This document shows, one piece after another, positions 52,811-61,407 of a stretch of DNA of 64,000 nt; the stretch's first letter is position 1, and each line of letters opens with the position of its first letter. Both the position numbers and the translations under genes were made by a program. A model generated the notes under the pieces. It searched no databases. It was not told where the DNA came from and saw only the letters and a program-made list of their open reading frames with translations. Source of the stretch: Roseimarinus sediminis (lineage in GTDB: Bacteria > Bacteroidota > Bacteroidia > Bacteroidales > Prolixibacteraceae); assembly GCF_050433125.1 (NCBI RefSeq), contig NZ_JBNPXV010000006.1:248001-312000 (forward strand), read 5' to 3'.

Positions 52811-55753
52811 ATGCTTTTAAATTGTCATACCTACTATAGTTTTAAATACGGGACGCTATCAATTGAGGAATTGTTGAAAGTGGTTTCGCAAAACGGATTT
52901 TCAAGCCTTGCACTCACCGACATTAATAACACTTCGGCCTGCATCGACTTTATACGAAGGGCGGCGGAATTTAAAGTAAAGCCGGTAATTGGCATCGATT
53001 TTCGAAACGGCATACAGCAGCTGTTTGTGGCCATTGCCCGTAACAACAAGGGATTTGCCGAAATGAATGCCTTTCTCACTGAGCATTTGCATCAGAAAAA
53101 GACCTTGCCGGCTCAGGCACCTGCTTTCCTGCATTCGTGGGTCGTATATCCTTTTCAAATGGAAGAAAGAGCCTTGAATGAAAATGAATTCATGGGCGTG
53201 GGGGTGAACGATCTGAGTCGCCTGCCCTTTTCATTCTGGAAGGATTATCCTGAGAAACTGGTAATCATGCAGCCCCTTACTTTTCGGCATAAAAAGGATT
53301 ACAATGCCCACCGGCTCTTACGTGCCATCGACAACAATATTCTGCTGAGCAGGTTGCCCCGATCGGAACAGGCAGTTTTTGAACAGGAACAGCTGATGTC
53401 GTCTGCTGATCTGGAAAAATATTTTTCGGATTATCCTTTGCTCATTGAAAATACCCAAGGTCTGCTCGACCAATGTGAGATTGATTTCGATTTTGGCAGC
53501 AACAAAAACAAGCGCTTTTTTACCCGGTCGGAAGAAGAAGATTTCGAGCTGCTGAAAAAGGCAAGCTACGAAGGAATGGCTTACCGCTACGATGCTCCCG
53601 ACGATGTAGTATTCGACCGACTCGATAAAGAACTGAAGGTGATCAGGGACATGGGTTTTTGTGCCTATTTTCTGATTAATTGGGATTTGGTGAATTACGC
53701 CCGCAGCCGGAATTATTTCTATGTAGGTCGCGGCAGCGGAGCCAACAGTCTGGTGGCTTACCTGTTGAGAATTACCAATGTCGACCCCATTGAGCTCGAT
53801 CTCTATTTTGAACGCTTTATCAATCCATACCGTACTTCGCCTCCCGATTTTGACATCGATTTTTCGTGGACCGACCGTGATGATGTTACCCGCTATTTGT
53901 TTGAAAAATACGGTTACGAACACACGGTTTTACTGGGAACCTACATTACTTTCAACCATAAATCGGCCTATCGCGAAATAGGCAAGGTTTTTGGCCTGCC
54001 CGATGAAGAAATCAAGCGTTTGCAGAATAATCCCGATCCGAAACAAGCCGATCAGTACGGGAAATGGGTGATCATGTACAGCAATTACATCGAAGGATTT
54101 CCCAGTCAGTGCAGCATCCACAGCAGTGGCATCCTGATTTCGGAAACGCCGGTCAGAAATTTTACAGCCACAGAGCTGATGCCCAAGGGTTTTCCTTCGA
54201 CGCAGTTCGACATGTATGTGGCTGAGGATGTCGGGCTGCATAAGTTTGACATTCTGAGCCAGCGTGGTTTGGGCAAAATTCGCGATGCGGTCCTGATGAT
54301 CAGGAAAAATCGTGGGCTCCATATCGATATCGACAATCCCCGTTTATTTATGAACGACGAGAGTGTAAAGCACCTTTTGAAGCGCGGTCAGGCCATTGGC
54401 TGTTTCTATGTTGAATCGCCCGCCATGCGCATGTTGCTTACCAAACTGAGAGCTGGCGATTACCGGAGCCTGGTGGCGGCGAGCTCCATCATCAGGCCGG
54501 GTGTGGCGCAAAGCGGAATGATGCGCGAGTACATTTTGCGCTTTCAAAATAAGAACCTTCGTGATCATGCACGGGCCGAATTGCCCGAACTGTACGAAAT
54601 ACTGGAAGAAACTTACGGTGTGATGGTTTACCAGGAAGATGTGATCAAGGTGGCCCATTATTTCGCAGGGCTTACCCTCGATGAGGCCGACGTGCTTCGA
54701 CGCGGGATGTCGTGGAAATTCCGTGAACGAAATGAATTCTGGAAAGTAAAAGAGAAATTCTTCTCCAACTGTTTCAGAAAAGGCTACGACGAAAGTAAAG
54801 TATCGGAAATATGGAAGCAGATTGAGAGTTTTGCCAATTATGCCTTTGCCAAAGGACATTCGGCCAGTTATGCGGTAGAGAGTTTTCAGGCCCTGTACCT
54901 GAAGGCTTATTTCCCGGTCGAATACATGACTGCTACGTTGAATAACGGCGGTGGTTTTTATTCTCCACAGCTGTATCTGCATGAAGCACGGCTTCAGGGC
55001 GCAAAAATTGAAAAGCCCTGCATCAACCGCAGTGAGTGGCTCAACGTGGTTGACGGTGATACCATTTATCTGGGATTCTACCTGCTGCATGAACTGGAAC
55101 AGTCGAATGTACGTGCTATTCTGCTTGAAAGAATGAAGGGAGGCGCTTTTACCGATTTGCCCGATTTTTTGAAACGGGTTCAGCTGTCGGTCGAACAGTT
55201 ATCAATACTGATCCGGATCGGGGCCTTTCGTTTTACACAGAAATTAAAGAAAGAATTGCTGTGGGACATTCATTACCGATTAAAGCGGAAACCCCACAAC
55301 AGTAAAAGTCCGGTGCTTTTTGCCCCCGAAGTAAAGGAATTTAAACTGCCGGCCTTGTGGCAGCATCAGCTCGACGATGCTTTCGACGAAATGGAGATCA
55401 TGGGCTTTACCCTGCAATCGCCCTTCGATCTGGTAGAACATACACGTGAAAACAAAACGCTGGCCAGCAATTTACCGACGTTGATTGGCAGCTATGTGTC
55501 GGTAACGGGATTTTTGATCACCCGCAAACCTACCCGAAGCAGTAGTGGCGGAACCATGTATTTTGGAACCTGGCTCGACCGCGAAGGGCAGTGGATCGAT
55601 ACCGTTCATTTTACCCATGTAGCCAAGCAGTATCCCTTTCGCGGTCCCGGCTGTTACCACATCGAAGGCAAGGTGATGGAAGAATATGGTTTTATCAGCA
55701 TCGAGGTATACCGCATGTTCAGGTTGAAATCAAAAAACCTGGAGGAAGTATGA
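52811..55753 (+). CDS. dnaE: error-prone-type DNA polymerase III alpha subunit (short DnaE)
   Basis: 980 residues, shorter than the replicative DnaE of about 1160. The N-terminal PHP domain starts MLLNCHTYYSFKYGTLSIEELL; the usual HxH metal motif reads NxH, so this site is altered. The polymerase core has GRGSGANSLVAYLLRI, PPDFDIDFSWTDRDDV with Asp346 and Asp348, and the FAKGHSASYAVESFQALYLKAYF block near 680-705. An OB fold near 880-960 ends the protein. Its linkage to dinB and a self-cleaving repressor indicates a role in damage-induced synthesis, like DnaE2/ImuC, rather than bulk replication. Confidence 0.88.
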   Translation: MLLNCHTYYSFKYGTLSIEELLKVVSQNGFSSLALTDINNTSACIDFIRRAAEFKVKPVIGIDFRNGIQQLFVAIARNNKGFAEMNAFLTEHLHQKKTLPAQAPAFLHSWVVYPFQMEERALNENEFMGVGVNDLSRLPFSFWKDYPEKLVIMQPLTFRHKKDYNAHRLLRAIDNNILLSRLPRSEQAVFEQEQLMSSADLEKYFSDYPLLIENTQGLLDQCEIDFDFGSNKNKRFFTRSEEEDFELLKKASYEGMAYRYDAPDDVVFDRLDKELKVIRDMGFCAYFLINWDLVNYARSRNYFYVGRGSGANSLVAYLLRITNVDPIELDLYFERFINPYRTSPPDFDIDFSWTDRDDVTRYLFEKYGYEHTVLLGTYITFNHKSAYREIGKVFGLPDEEIKRLQNNPDPKQADQYGKWVIMYSNYIEGFPSQCSIHSSGILISETPVRNFTATELMPKGFPSTQFDMYVAEDVGLHKFDILSQRGLGKIRDAVLMIRKNRGLHIDIDNPRLFMNDESVKHLLKRGQAIGCFYVESPAMRMLLTKLRAGDYRSLVAASSIIRPGVAQSGMMREYILRFQNKNLRDHARAELPELYEILEETYGVMVYQEDVIKVAHYFAGLTLDEADVLRRGMSWKFRERNEFWKVKEKFFSNCFRKGYDESKVSEIWKQIESFANYAFAKGHSASYAVESFQALYLKAYFPVEYMTATLNNGGGFYSPQLYLHEARLQGAKIEKPCINRSEWLNVVDGDTIYLGFYLLHELEQSNVRAILLERMKGGAFTDLPDFLKRVQLSVEQLSILIRIGAFRFTQKLKKELLWDIHYRLKRKPHNSKSPVLFAPEVKEFKLPALWQHQLDDAFDEMEIMGFTLQSPFDLVEHTRENKTLASNLPTLIGSYVSVTGFLITRKPTRSSSGGTMYFGTWLDREGQWIDTVHFTHVAKQYPFRGPGCYHIEGKVMEEYGFISIEVYRMFRLKSKNLEEV

Positions 55754-55886
55754 AGAATTAGTAATCAATGGCAGAGGATTGTATGAATAATCGGTATGCT
55801 TTTTTCTTTTAAGCGTAAATAAAGCTGATAAAATCTTCTATCTGTTTTCCAGGTGTTTTTTATCTTGCGAGCTGATTCAAAAAACC

Positions 55887-56747
55887 ATGAGTGAAGAAAT
55901 CTTACGTAAGCCCGAATGGCTTAAAATCAAACTTCCCAAAGGAACTAATTTTAAGGAAGTAAAGGACATTGTAGCGCGTTATCATTTGCATACCATTTGC
56001 ACCAGCGGTAAATGCCCCAACATGGGCGAATGCTGGGCAGCACGTACTGCAACCCTGATGATACTGGGAGACATCTGTACCCGAAGTTGCAAGTTTTGCG
56101 CAACTCAAAGCGGGAAGCCGCTTCCACCTGATGAAAAGGAGCCGGAGAATGTTGCCAAATCGATACAACTGATGGGGCTTAAACATGCGGTAATCACTTC
56201 GGTCGACCGCGATGATTTGCCCGATAAGGGCGCCGGGCACTGGAAAAAAACCATCGAAGCAATTAAAAAAATCAATCCCGAAACGACCATGGAAGTACTG
56301 ATTCCCGATTTTGATGGTGAACCTGAATTGATCGGGCTTGTTATTGATGCCGGACCTAATATTATTTCGCATAATTTGGAAACAGTTGCCAGGTTAACGT
56401 CACAGGTTAGGAGTCGCGCAAAATACGCTGTGAGTCTGAAGGTGTTGAAGACGATAGCCAACAGTGGACTGGTAACCAAAAGCGGAATCATGGTCGGTTT
56501 GGGTGAAACCCGCGCTGAAGTGTTTGAAACCATGGACGATTTGCTGGCTGTTGGTTGTGAGGTGTTTACCATCGGGCAATACCTGCAACCCACGAAAGCC
56601 CATTTGCCAGTTCAGGAATATGTTCATCCCGATGTGTTTGATGAATACCGGCGGGTTGGTTTGGAAAAAGGTTTCCGCATTGTGGAAAGTGCCCCCTTGG
56701 TTCGTTCAAGTTATCATGCCGAAAAGCATGTGTATAAAAAAGGGTAA
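55887..56747 (+). CDS. lipA: lipoyl synthase
   Basis: Radical-SAM enzyme inserting two sulfurs into octanoyl groups. 286 residues. The auxiliary cluster Cys residues are in CTSGKCPNMGECW, the SAM cluster Cys residues in CTRSCKFCAT, and the C-terminal RSSYHAEKH motif supplies the Ser ligand. ITSVDRDDLPDKGAGHW and GIMVGLGE are further signatures. lipB follows but is separated by a toxin-antitoxin pair. Confidence 0.96.
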   Translation: MSEEILRKPEWLKIKLPKGTNFKEVKDIVARYHLHTICTSGKCPNMGECWAARTATLMILGDICTRSCKFCATQSGKPLPPDEKEPENVAKSIQLMGLKHAVITSVDRDDLPDKGAGHWKKTIEAIKKINPETTMEVLIPDFDGEPELIGLVIDAGPNIISHNLETVARLTSQVRSRAKYAVSLKVLKTIANSGLVTKSGIMVGLGETRAEVFETMDDLLAVGCEVFTIGQYLQPTKAHLPVQEYVHPDVFDEYRRVGLEKGFRIVESAPLVRSSYHAEKHVYKKG

Positions 56748-56778
56748 GGGCTTAGAAACAGTCGGATGATGTTTTTCG

Positions 56779-56786
56779 TACCTTTG
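56779..56786 (+). promoter_or_regulatory. -7 promoter element of the toxin-antitoxin pair (TACCTTTG)
   Basis: Exact TAnnTTTG 16 nt upstream of the antitoxin ATG (56803) and just after the lipA end. Gives the pair its own promoter; lipB may depend on it too. Confidence 0.55.
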
Positions 56787-56802
56787 AAAAAAGCTAAATA
56801 GT

Positions 56803-57024
56803 ATGTTATCGTTTAAAGGAGTTTTCGACGGAGATAAAGTAAGACTCATTGATAAGCCCACAGATAAAAAAAAATACAAGGTGATTGTAACTTTTGTGGA
56901 GGAAATCGGTGTTGACGATGAAATACGTGAGTTTGCTTCACAAACAGATGGTTTGGATTTCTGGAAGGTTGAAGATGAAGACCTGTATCAGGATTATCTG
57001 CCTAACAAAAAATCAAAGAGATGA
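56803..57024 (+). CDS. small antitoxin-like protein upstream of a MazF-family toxin
   Basis: 73 residues. The N-terminal half (FKGVFDGDKVRLIDKPTDKK and YKVIVTFVEEI) forms short strands as seen in small proteins encoded just upstream of PemK/MazF toxins; the acidic C-terminal half (VDDEIREFASQTDGLDFWKVEDEDL) would wrap the toxin. It overlaps the toxin gene by ATGA (4 bp), the usual antitoxin-first order. No DNA-binding motif is certain. Confidence 0.7.
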   Translation: MLSFKGVFDGDKVRLIDKPTDKKKYKVIVTFVEEIGVDDEIREFASQTDGLDFWKVEDEDLYQDYLPNKKSKR

Positions 57025-57347
57025 GGACCGGAGACATAATTCTGATTCCTTTTCCTTTTGCTGAGTCTAACAGAGTTAAAGCTAGACCGGCTGTACTCAT
57101 ATCGAAGACAGCAGACCTTTGCATGGATTTTGTATTAGCCGCAATAAGTTGCGTTATTCCTAAACAGCTATCCCGGAATGAAATGATTATTTATCCTGAT
57201 TCAATAAATAATCTCCGGGCAGTTTCAGTGATTAAGATAGACCGTATTGTTACTCTTAAGGCTAATAGTGTAATTGCTAGATTAGGGCAACTGAAAAAAG
57301 ACGAGCTAATTGTATTTAAAAGAAAATTTAGAGAATTGGTTGAATAG
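57021..57347 (+). CDS. MazF/PemK-family mRNA interferase toxin
   Basis: 108 residues. TGDIILIPFPFAESNRVKARPAVLIS is the classic MazF start (GDI..v.fPf......K.RPavvi), and IKIDRIVTLKANSVIARLGQL is the C-terminal core. The family cleaves mRNA at short sequences. The gene is visibly more AT-rich than lipA and lipB around it, consistent with later insertion. lipB starts 14 bp downstream. Confidence 0.85.
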   Translation: MRTGDIILIPFPFAESNRVKARPAVLISKTADLCMDFVLAAISCVIPKQLSRNEMIIYPDSINNLRAVSVIKIDRIVTLKANSVIARLGQLKKDELIVFKRKFRELVE

Positions 57348-57361
57348 TTTATTGTTTAGCG

Positions 57362-58054
57362 ATGAATAACAAGATAATATTTGAAGATTTAGGAGTTTCG
57401 GAGTATCAAAAAACCTGGGATTATCAGGAACAACTGATGCAGATGATTATTGATCAGAAGAAGGAAAAGAAGGAAAATCCTGAAAAACTTTCTGAAAATC
57501 ATTTGCTGTTTGTAGAGCATCCGCATGTTTACACCCTGGGAAAAAGTGGCGATGAACAAAACCTGCTGCTTAACTACATTCAATTGCAGGCAGCCCATGC
57601 TTCGTTTGTAAAAACCAACCGGGGAGGCGACATCACCTACCACGGTCCGGGGCAAATTGTTGGCTATCCGATTTTTGACCTCGAAAATTTTGGAATCGGG
57701 CTTCGGAAATACATCGAACTGATGGAAGAGGCCATCATCAAAACCATTGCCGAATTCGGACTCGAGGGGAGCCGCGACCCGAAAGCAACGGGTGTATGGC
57801 TCGATGTGGGGAAGCCCACGGCCAGGAAAATCTGTGCCATAGGCGTGAAAAGCTCGCGTTTTGTTACCATGCATGGTTTTGCCTTCAATGTAAATACCGA
57901 CCTGAACTATTTTCAGCACATCAATCCCTGCGGCTTTACCGACCGGGGAGTTACTTCGCTTGAAAAAGAGCTGGGTGAGAAGCAGGATTTTGAAGCAATC
58001 AAAAAATTGGTTCTTCAAAAATTAATGGAAGCATACAACGGCGAATTAGCCTAA
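57362..58054 (+). CDS. lipB: octanoyl-[acyl-carrier-protein]:protein octanoyltransferase
   Basis: Transfers octanoyl from ACP to lipoyl domains, the step before LipA. 230 residues. Motifs are LLFVEHPHVYTLGKSG, NRGGDITYHGPGQIVGYPI, ARKICAIGVKSSRFVTMHGFA with the catalytic Lys, and HINPCGFTDRGVTSLE with the catalytic Cys. It lies in the same direction as lipA, 614 bp after it. Confidence 0.95.
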   Translation: MNNKIIFEDLGVSEYQKTWDYQEQLMQMIIDQKKEKKENPEKLSENHLLFVEHPHVYTLGKSGDEQNLLLNYIQLQAAHASFVKTNRGGDITYHGPGQIVGYPIFDLENFGIGLRKYIELMEEAIIKTIAEFGLEGSRDPKATGVWLDVGKPTARKICAIGVKSSRFVTMHGFAFNVNTDLNYFQHINPCGFTDRGVTSLEKELGEKQDFEAIKKLVLQKLMEAYNGELA

Positions 58055-58065
58055 AAAGTACGAAG

Positions 58066-58434
58066 ATGAACAGAAGCATATTAATTGGCGGAGCGATTTT
58101 AATGGCCGTGGCTGTGATATTGGGTGCTTTTGGAGCACATGCTCTGAAGGAAAAGTTGCCTGAGCATTTAATGCAGGTATATAAAACCGGTGTCGAATAT
58201 CATTTTTACCATGCCCTTGGTTTGCTCATCGTGGGAGTTTTGGCTTTGTACATGCCTTCAAGCCTGTTGAATGTGGCAGCCCTGTTTCTGTTTGCCGGTA
58301 TTATCTTATTCTCGGGGAGTTTATACACCATGGCCTTTACCGGGATTAAATGGCTTGGAGCCATAACGCCCCTGGGTGGTTTGAGTTTTATTGTAGGATG
58401 GGTATTGCTTGCGGTGGCTGTTTGGAAAAAATAA
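58066..58434 (+). CDS. DUF423 family membrane protein
   Basis: 122 residues with four membrane helices. GGAILMAVAVILGAFGAHAL starts the first and YHFYHALGLLIVG the second; GSLYTMAFTGIKWLGAITPLGG completes the DUF423 (YgdD-like) pattern. Function unknown in the family. 11 bp after lipB, probably co-transcribed. Confidence 0.88.
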   Translation: MNRSILIGGAILMAVAVILGAFGAHALKEKLPEHLMQVYKTGVEYHFYHALGLLIVGVLALYMPSSLLNVAALFLFAGIILFSGSLYTMAFTGIKWLGAITPLGGLSFIVGWVLLAVAVWKK

Positions 58435-58438
58435 GCAG

Positions 58439-58777
58439 CTAGTTGTAGATCATATTGTAGTTGATTACTTCGTGGTTTTGAAGTAGTTCCGAATTCTTGT
58501 GAAGCGAAAGCAAACGCTTCAATTCCATAAATTCAGCCGGTGTCAGGCTGATAAAAGCAGTGCTAAGCCCAAGGCTTATTGTAATTTTCTTCTTCCGGGA
58601 AATATTTTCAGGGTCAAACGGACTGCTGGTAAACGATAAAGCAGTAATGTATTCTCTAAATTTATCCAGTTCATCTTCATTCAAATTGATCAATACATTT
58701 CCAAATTCAAGATGGTATAATTGATGTCCCTCGCAAAAGTAAATTTGTCCGTTGGCTGTCTTGTTGTTTAATTTCAT
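58439..58777 (-). CDS. small protein of unknown function, possibly DUF6686
   Basis: 112 residues, cytosolic. The pattern YFCEGHQLYHLEFGNVLINLNEDELDKF, with Cys-x3-His-x3-H, followed by a LSLGLSTAFISLTPAEFMELKRLL region, resembles a small Bacteroidota family I remember as DUF6686; the assignment is tentative. Convergent with the DUF423 gene (4 bp) and divergent from the helicase gene. Confidence 0.6.
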   Translation of the reverse strand: MKLNNKTANGQIYFCEGHQLYHLEFGNVLINLNEDELDKFREYITALSFTSSPFDPENISRKKKITISLGLSTAFISLTPAEFMELKRLLSLHKNSELLQNHEVINYNMIYN

Positions 58778-58802
58778 AATATCGTTTCCAATCTAATTTT
58801 TA

Positions 58803-58810
58803 TAACTTTG
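58803..58810 (+). promoter_or_regulatory. -7 promoter element of the helicase gene (TAACTTTG)
   Basis: Exact TAnnTTTG 22 nt upstream of ATG 58832. An in-frame TTG at 58808 falls inside the box and is therefore not the start. Confidence 0.55.
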
Positions 58811-58831
58811 TTCCATAGTAAAAAAATACTG

Positions 58832-61336
58832 ATGGAAGCTTTACCTAACCCCGAGCTGAAACTTGCCTACGATTTTCTGCAGTTTACCAATCAGCATGTT
58901 TTTCTGACCGGCAAGGCCGGAACGGGAAAAACCACCTTTCTTAAACAACTGAAACAAAGCTCTCCCAAGCGCATGGTGGTAGTAGCTCCTACGGGCGTCG
59001 CAGCCATTAATGCCGGGGGTGTTACCATTCATTCCTTTTTTCAGATGGCTTTTGGTCCTCAGCTTCCTGTTAATGCTAACAGTAACGAAGCTGCTTTTGT
59101 TTTGTCACAACAGTCAGGTGACGAACAAAGTAGTAAGTCACGAGGACAGCAATCGAGAATTAACCGCTTCAGCAAAGAAAAAATTAACATCATCCGTAGT
59201 CTCGATTTACTGGTGATCGACGAGATCAGCATGGTACGTGCCGATGTGCTCGACGGGATCGATGCCGTTTTGCGGCGCTATAAAAATCGGGACAAGCCTT
59301 TTGGCGGTGTTCAGCTACTGATGATTGGCGACTTGCAGCAGCTGGCACCGGTGGTTAAAGAAGATGAATGGAACCTGTTGCGTTCTTATTACGACACCTT
59401 TTATTTCTTTAGTTCCCGTGCCTTAAAGCAGTCACGATTCATCGGCATCGAGTTAAAGCACATCTACCGTCAAAGCGACCAGCATTTTATCGATTTGCTG
59501 AATAAAGTACGCGATAACAAGGTCGACGCAGAAGCATTTCAATTGCTCAACAGCAGGTATATTAAAGATTTTAAAGCCACTGATGAGGAAGGCTATATTG
59601 TACTGACCACCCATAATTATCAGGCCCACCAGATCAACGACCGAAAACTGGCAGAGCTCAAAACCCGCACTTATCATTTTGAGGCGCAGGTCGAAGATGA
59701 TTTTCCGGAATATGCCTATCCTACCGATCGCAAATTGCAGCTAAAAGTAGGGGCGCAGGTAATGTTTGTTAAGAATGATACTTCGGCTGAAAAGCGTTAT
59801 TACAATGGAAAAATTGGTCGGGTTGTGACCATCGATACCGACAGTGGTGAAGTGAAAGTATTGTGCCAGGGAGATACAGAGCCCATCCCGGTTGAAAAGG
59901 AAATCTGGGAAAATACCAAGTACCATTTGAATGAAACGACCCAGGAAATCGAAGAAACGGTGGTAGGGAAATTCATTCAACAACCTTTGAAGCTGGCCTG
60001 GGCAATTACCATTCATAAAAGTCAGGGACTCACTTTCGAAAAAGCCATCATAAACGCCCGTCAGTCGTTTGCGCACGGGCAGGTATATGTGGCCCTGAGC
60101 CGATGCAAAAGCCTTGAAGGCCTGGTGCTCAGTGAACCACTACAGTCCGACAGTGTGATCAACGATACTACTGTGATCCGTTTTACCAGCAAAGTAGAGG
60201 AGCAGCAACCCGGACAAAAGGAACTCGACATGGCCCGGCAGGCTTATGAGAAACACTTGCTGAAGGAGCTATTCGATTTTTCGGCTTTTCACCGGATGGG
60301 AAACTACCTGCTGAAAACCATGAAGGAACACGAAAGTGTCATTCTGGGAAACATGCCCACGGTGATGCATGCCATGCTGCCTGCTGTAGCAGCCGAATTA
60401 ATTGACATAGCGCGTAAATTTATTCCCCAACTTGAAGTTTTATTCAGGGAACAGCGGCATATCGAAAAGGAAAATCCGCTTGAAGTTCGTGTAAAACAGG
60501 CAGCTGCCTATTTTTCCGAAAAATTCAAGACAATTGTAGACGGCCCATGGAAATCGGCGGCTTATGAAACCGACAACAAGGCGCTGAAAAAGCAGTTAAA
60601 CAATACCATTGGAAAAATGGAAGAAGAACTGGCTGTGAAGCGGGCTTGTCTTGACTACTGTAGTAAGGGCTTCGAAATCAAGGAATTTCTGGCTGTAAGA
60701 GCCAGGGCGGCGCTTGTTGAACCGGGTGAAAAACAAGCCACTTCACGTATCATTGAGCAAAGTAGGCACCCCGATTTCTACCGACAACTTATCTATTGGC
60801 GCAACCGACAGGCGGAGATCAATGATACAGTAGCATCGAAAGTGCTTCGGCAGTCAATTTTGACTGAAATAGCCAACCTGTTGCCCGACAACGTTAAGGC
60901 CCTTAAGTCGATCAAAGGAATGGGGGGAACCAAAATGCGTCAGTTTGGAAAGGAACTTCTGGAACTGATCCTTCAATACCGCGAGGAGCAGGGCATGAGC
61001 ATTCCCGAAAAGGCAGCCGAGGAGCTGGATTATGCCGGCCTGTCTTCACCCGACATTAGTCTTAAAATGCATCAAAAGCACTATTCACTGCTCAACATTG
61101 CACAAAAACGCGGGTTGGCATTGTCCACCATCGAAGGGCACATGGTACATCACATCGAAAAAGGAGATGCCGATGTGTATGATTTGCTTGATCGGGAAAA
61201 GATAGAACGAATCAACGATGCACTTGAGAAGAATCGTTTACTGAATGCGAGCCAGCTGCGGGAACAACTGGCTAATGAAGTTTCGTATAACGAAATCAGA
61301 ATGGTACTGGCCCACCGCAACGCGATGAGCCGGTAA
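58832..61336 (+). CDS. Pif1-like superfamily 1 helicase with HRDC and C-terminal helix-turn-helix domains
   Basis: 834 residues from ATG 58832 (MEALPNPELKLAYDFLQFT). Helicase motifs: Walker A LTGKAGTGKTTFLK, Ia VVAPTGVAAINAGGVTIHSFF, Walker B LLVIDEISMVRADVL, motif III GDLQQLAP, motif IV region IYRQSD, and motifs V/VI AWAITIHKSQGLTFEKAI and YVALSRC. After residue 460 come helical regions, an HRDC domain (NLLPDNVKALKSIKGMGG, about 685-750) and a RecQ/YpbB-type terminal helix-turn-helix (LALSTIEGHMVHHIEKGD). It probably unwinds structured or forked DNA. A Gln/Ser-rich stretch near 95-115 between motifs Ia and II looks like a lineage insertion. Confidence 0.88.
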   Translation: MEALPNPELKLAYDFLQFTNQHVFLTGKAGTGKTTFLKQLKQSSPKRMVVVAPTGVAAINAGGVTIHSFFQMAFGPQLPVNANSNEAAFVLSQQSGDEQSSKSRGQQSRINRFSKEKINIIRSLDLLVIDEISMVRADVLDGIDAVLRRYKNRDKPFGGVQLLMIGDLQQLAPVVKEDEWNLLRSYYDTFYFFSSRALKQSRFIGIELKHIYRQSDQHFIDLLNKVRDNKVDAEAFQLLNSRYIKDFKATDEEGYIVLTTHNYQAHQINDRKLAELKTRTYHFEAQVEDDFPEYAYPTDRKLQLKVGAQVMFVKNDTSAEKRYYNGKIGRVVTIDTDSGEVKVLCQGDTEPIPVEKEIWENTKYHLNETTQEIEETVVGKFIQQPLKLAWAITIHKSQGLTFEKAIINARQSFAHGQVYVALSRCKSLEGLVLSEPLQSDSVINDTTVIRFTSKVEEQQPGQKELDMARQAYEKHLLKELFDFSAFHRMGNYLLKTMKEHESVILGNMPTVMHAMLPAVAAELIDIARKFIPQLEVLFREQRHIEKENPLEVRVKQAAAYFSEKFKTIVDGPWKSAAYETDNKALKKQLNNTIGKMEEELAVKRACLDYCSKGFEIKEFLAVRARAALVEPGEKQATSRIIEQSRHPDFYRQLIYWRNRQAEINDTVASKVLRQSILTEIANLLPDNVKALKSIKGMGGTKMRQFGKELLELILQYREEQGMSIPEKAAEELDYAGLSSPDISLKMHQKHYSLLNIAQKRGLALSTIEGHMVHHIEKGDADVYDLLDREKIERINDALEKNRLLNASQLREQLANEVSYNEIRMVLAHRNAMSR

Positions 61337-61407
61337 AATTCTGAAGCAGATCTATCACGGGTTGAACGATCGTATCAGGCTTCCTTATTTCCTGTAAGTA
61401 ATTTTTG

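Noticed and set aside
54344..55090. 248-codon minus-strand frame within dnaE
   Set aside because: Covers the conserved polymerase region in antisense; no recognisable protein.
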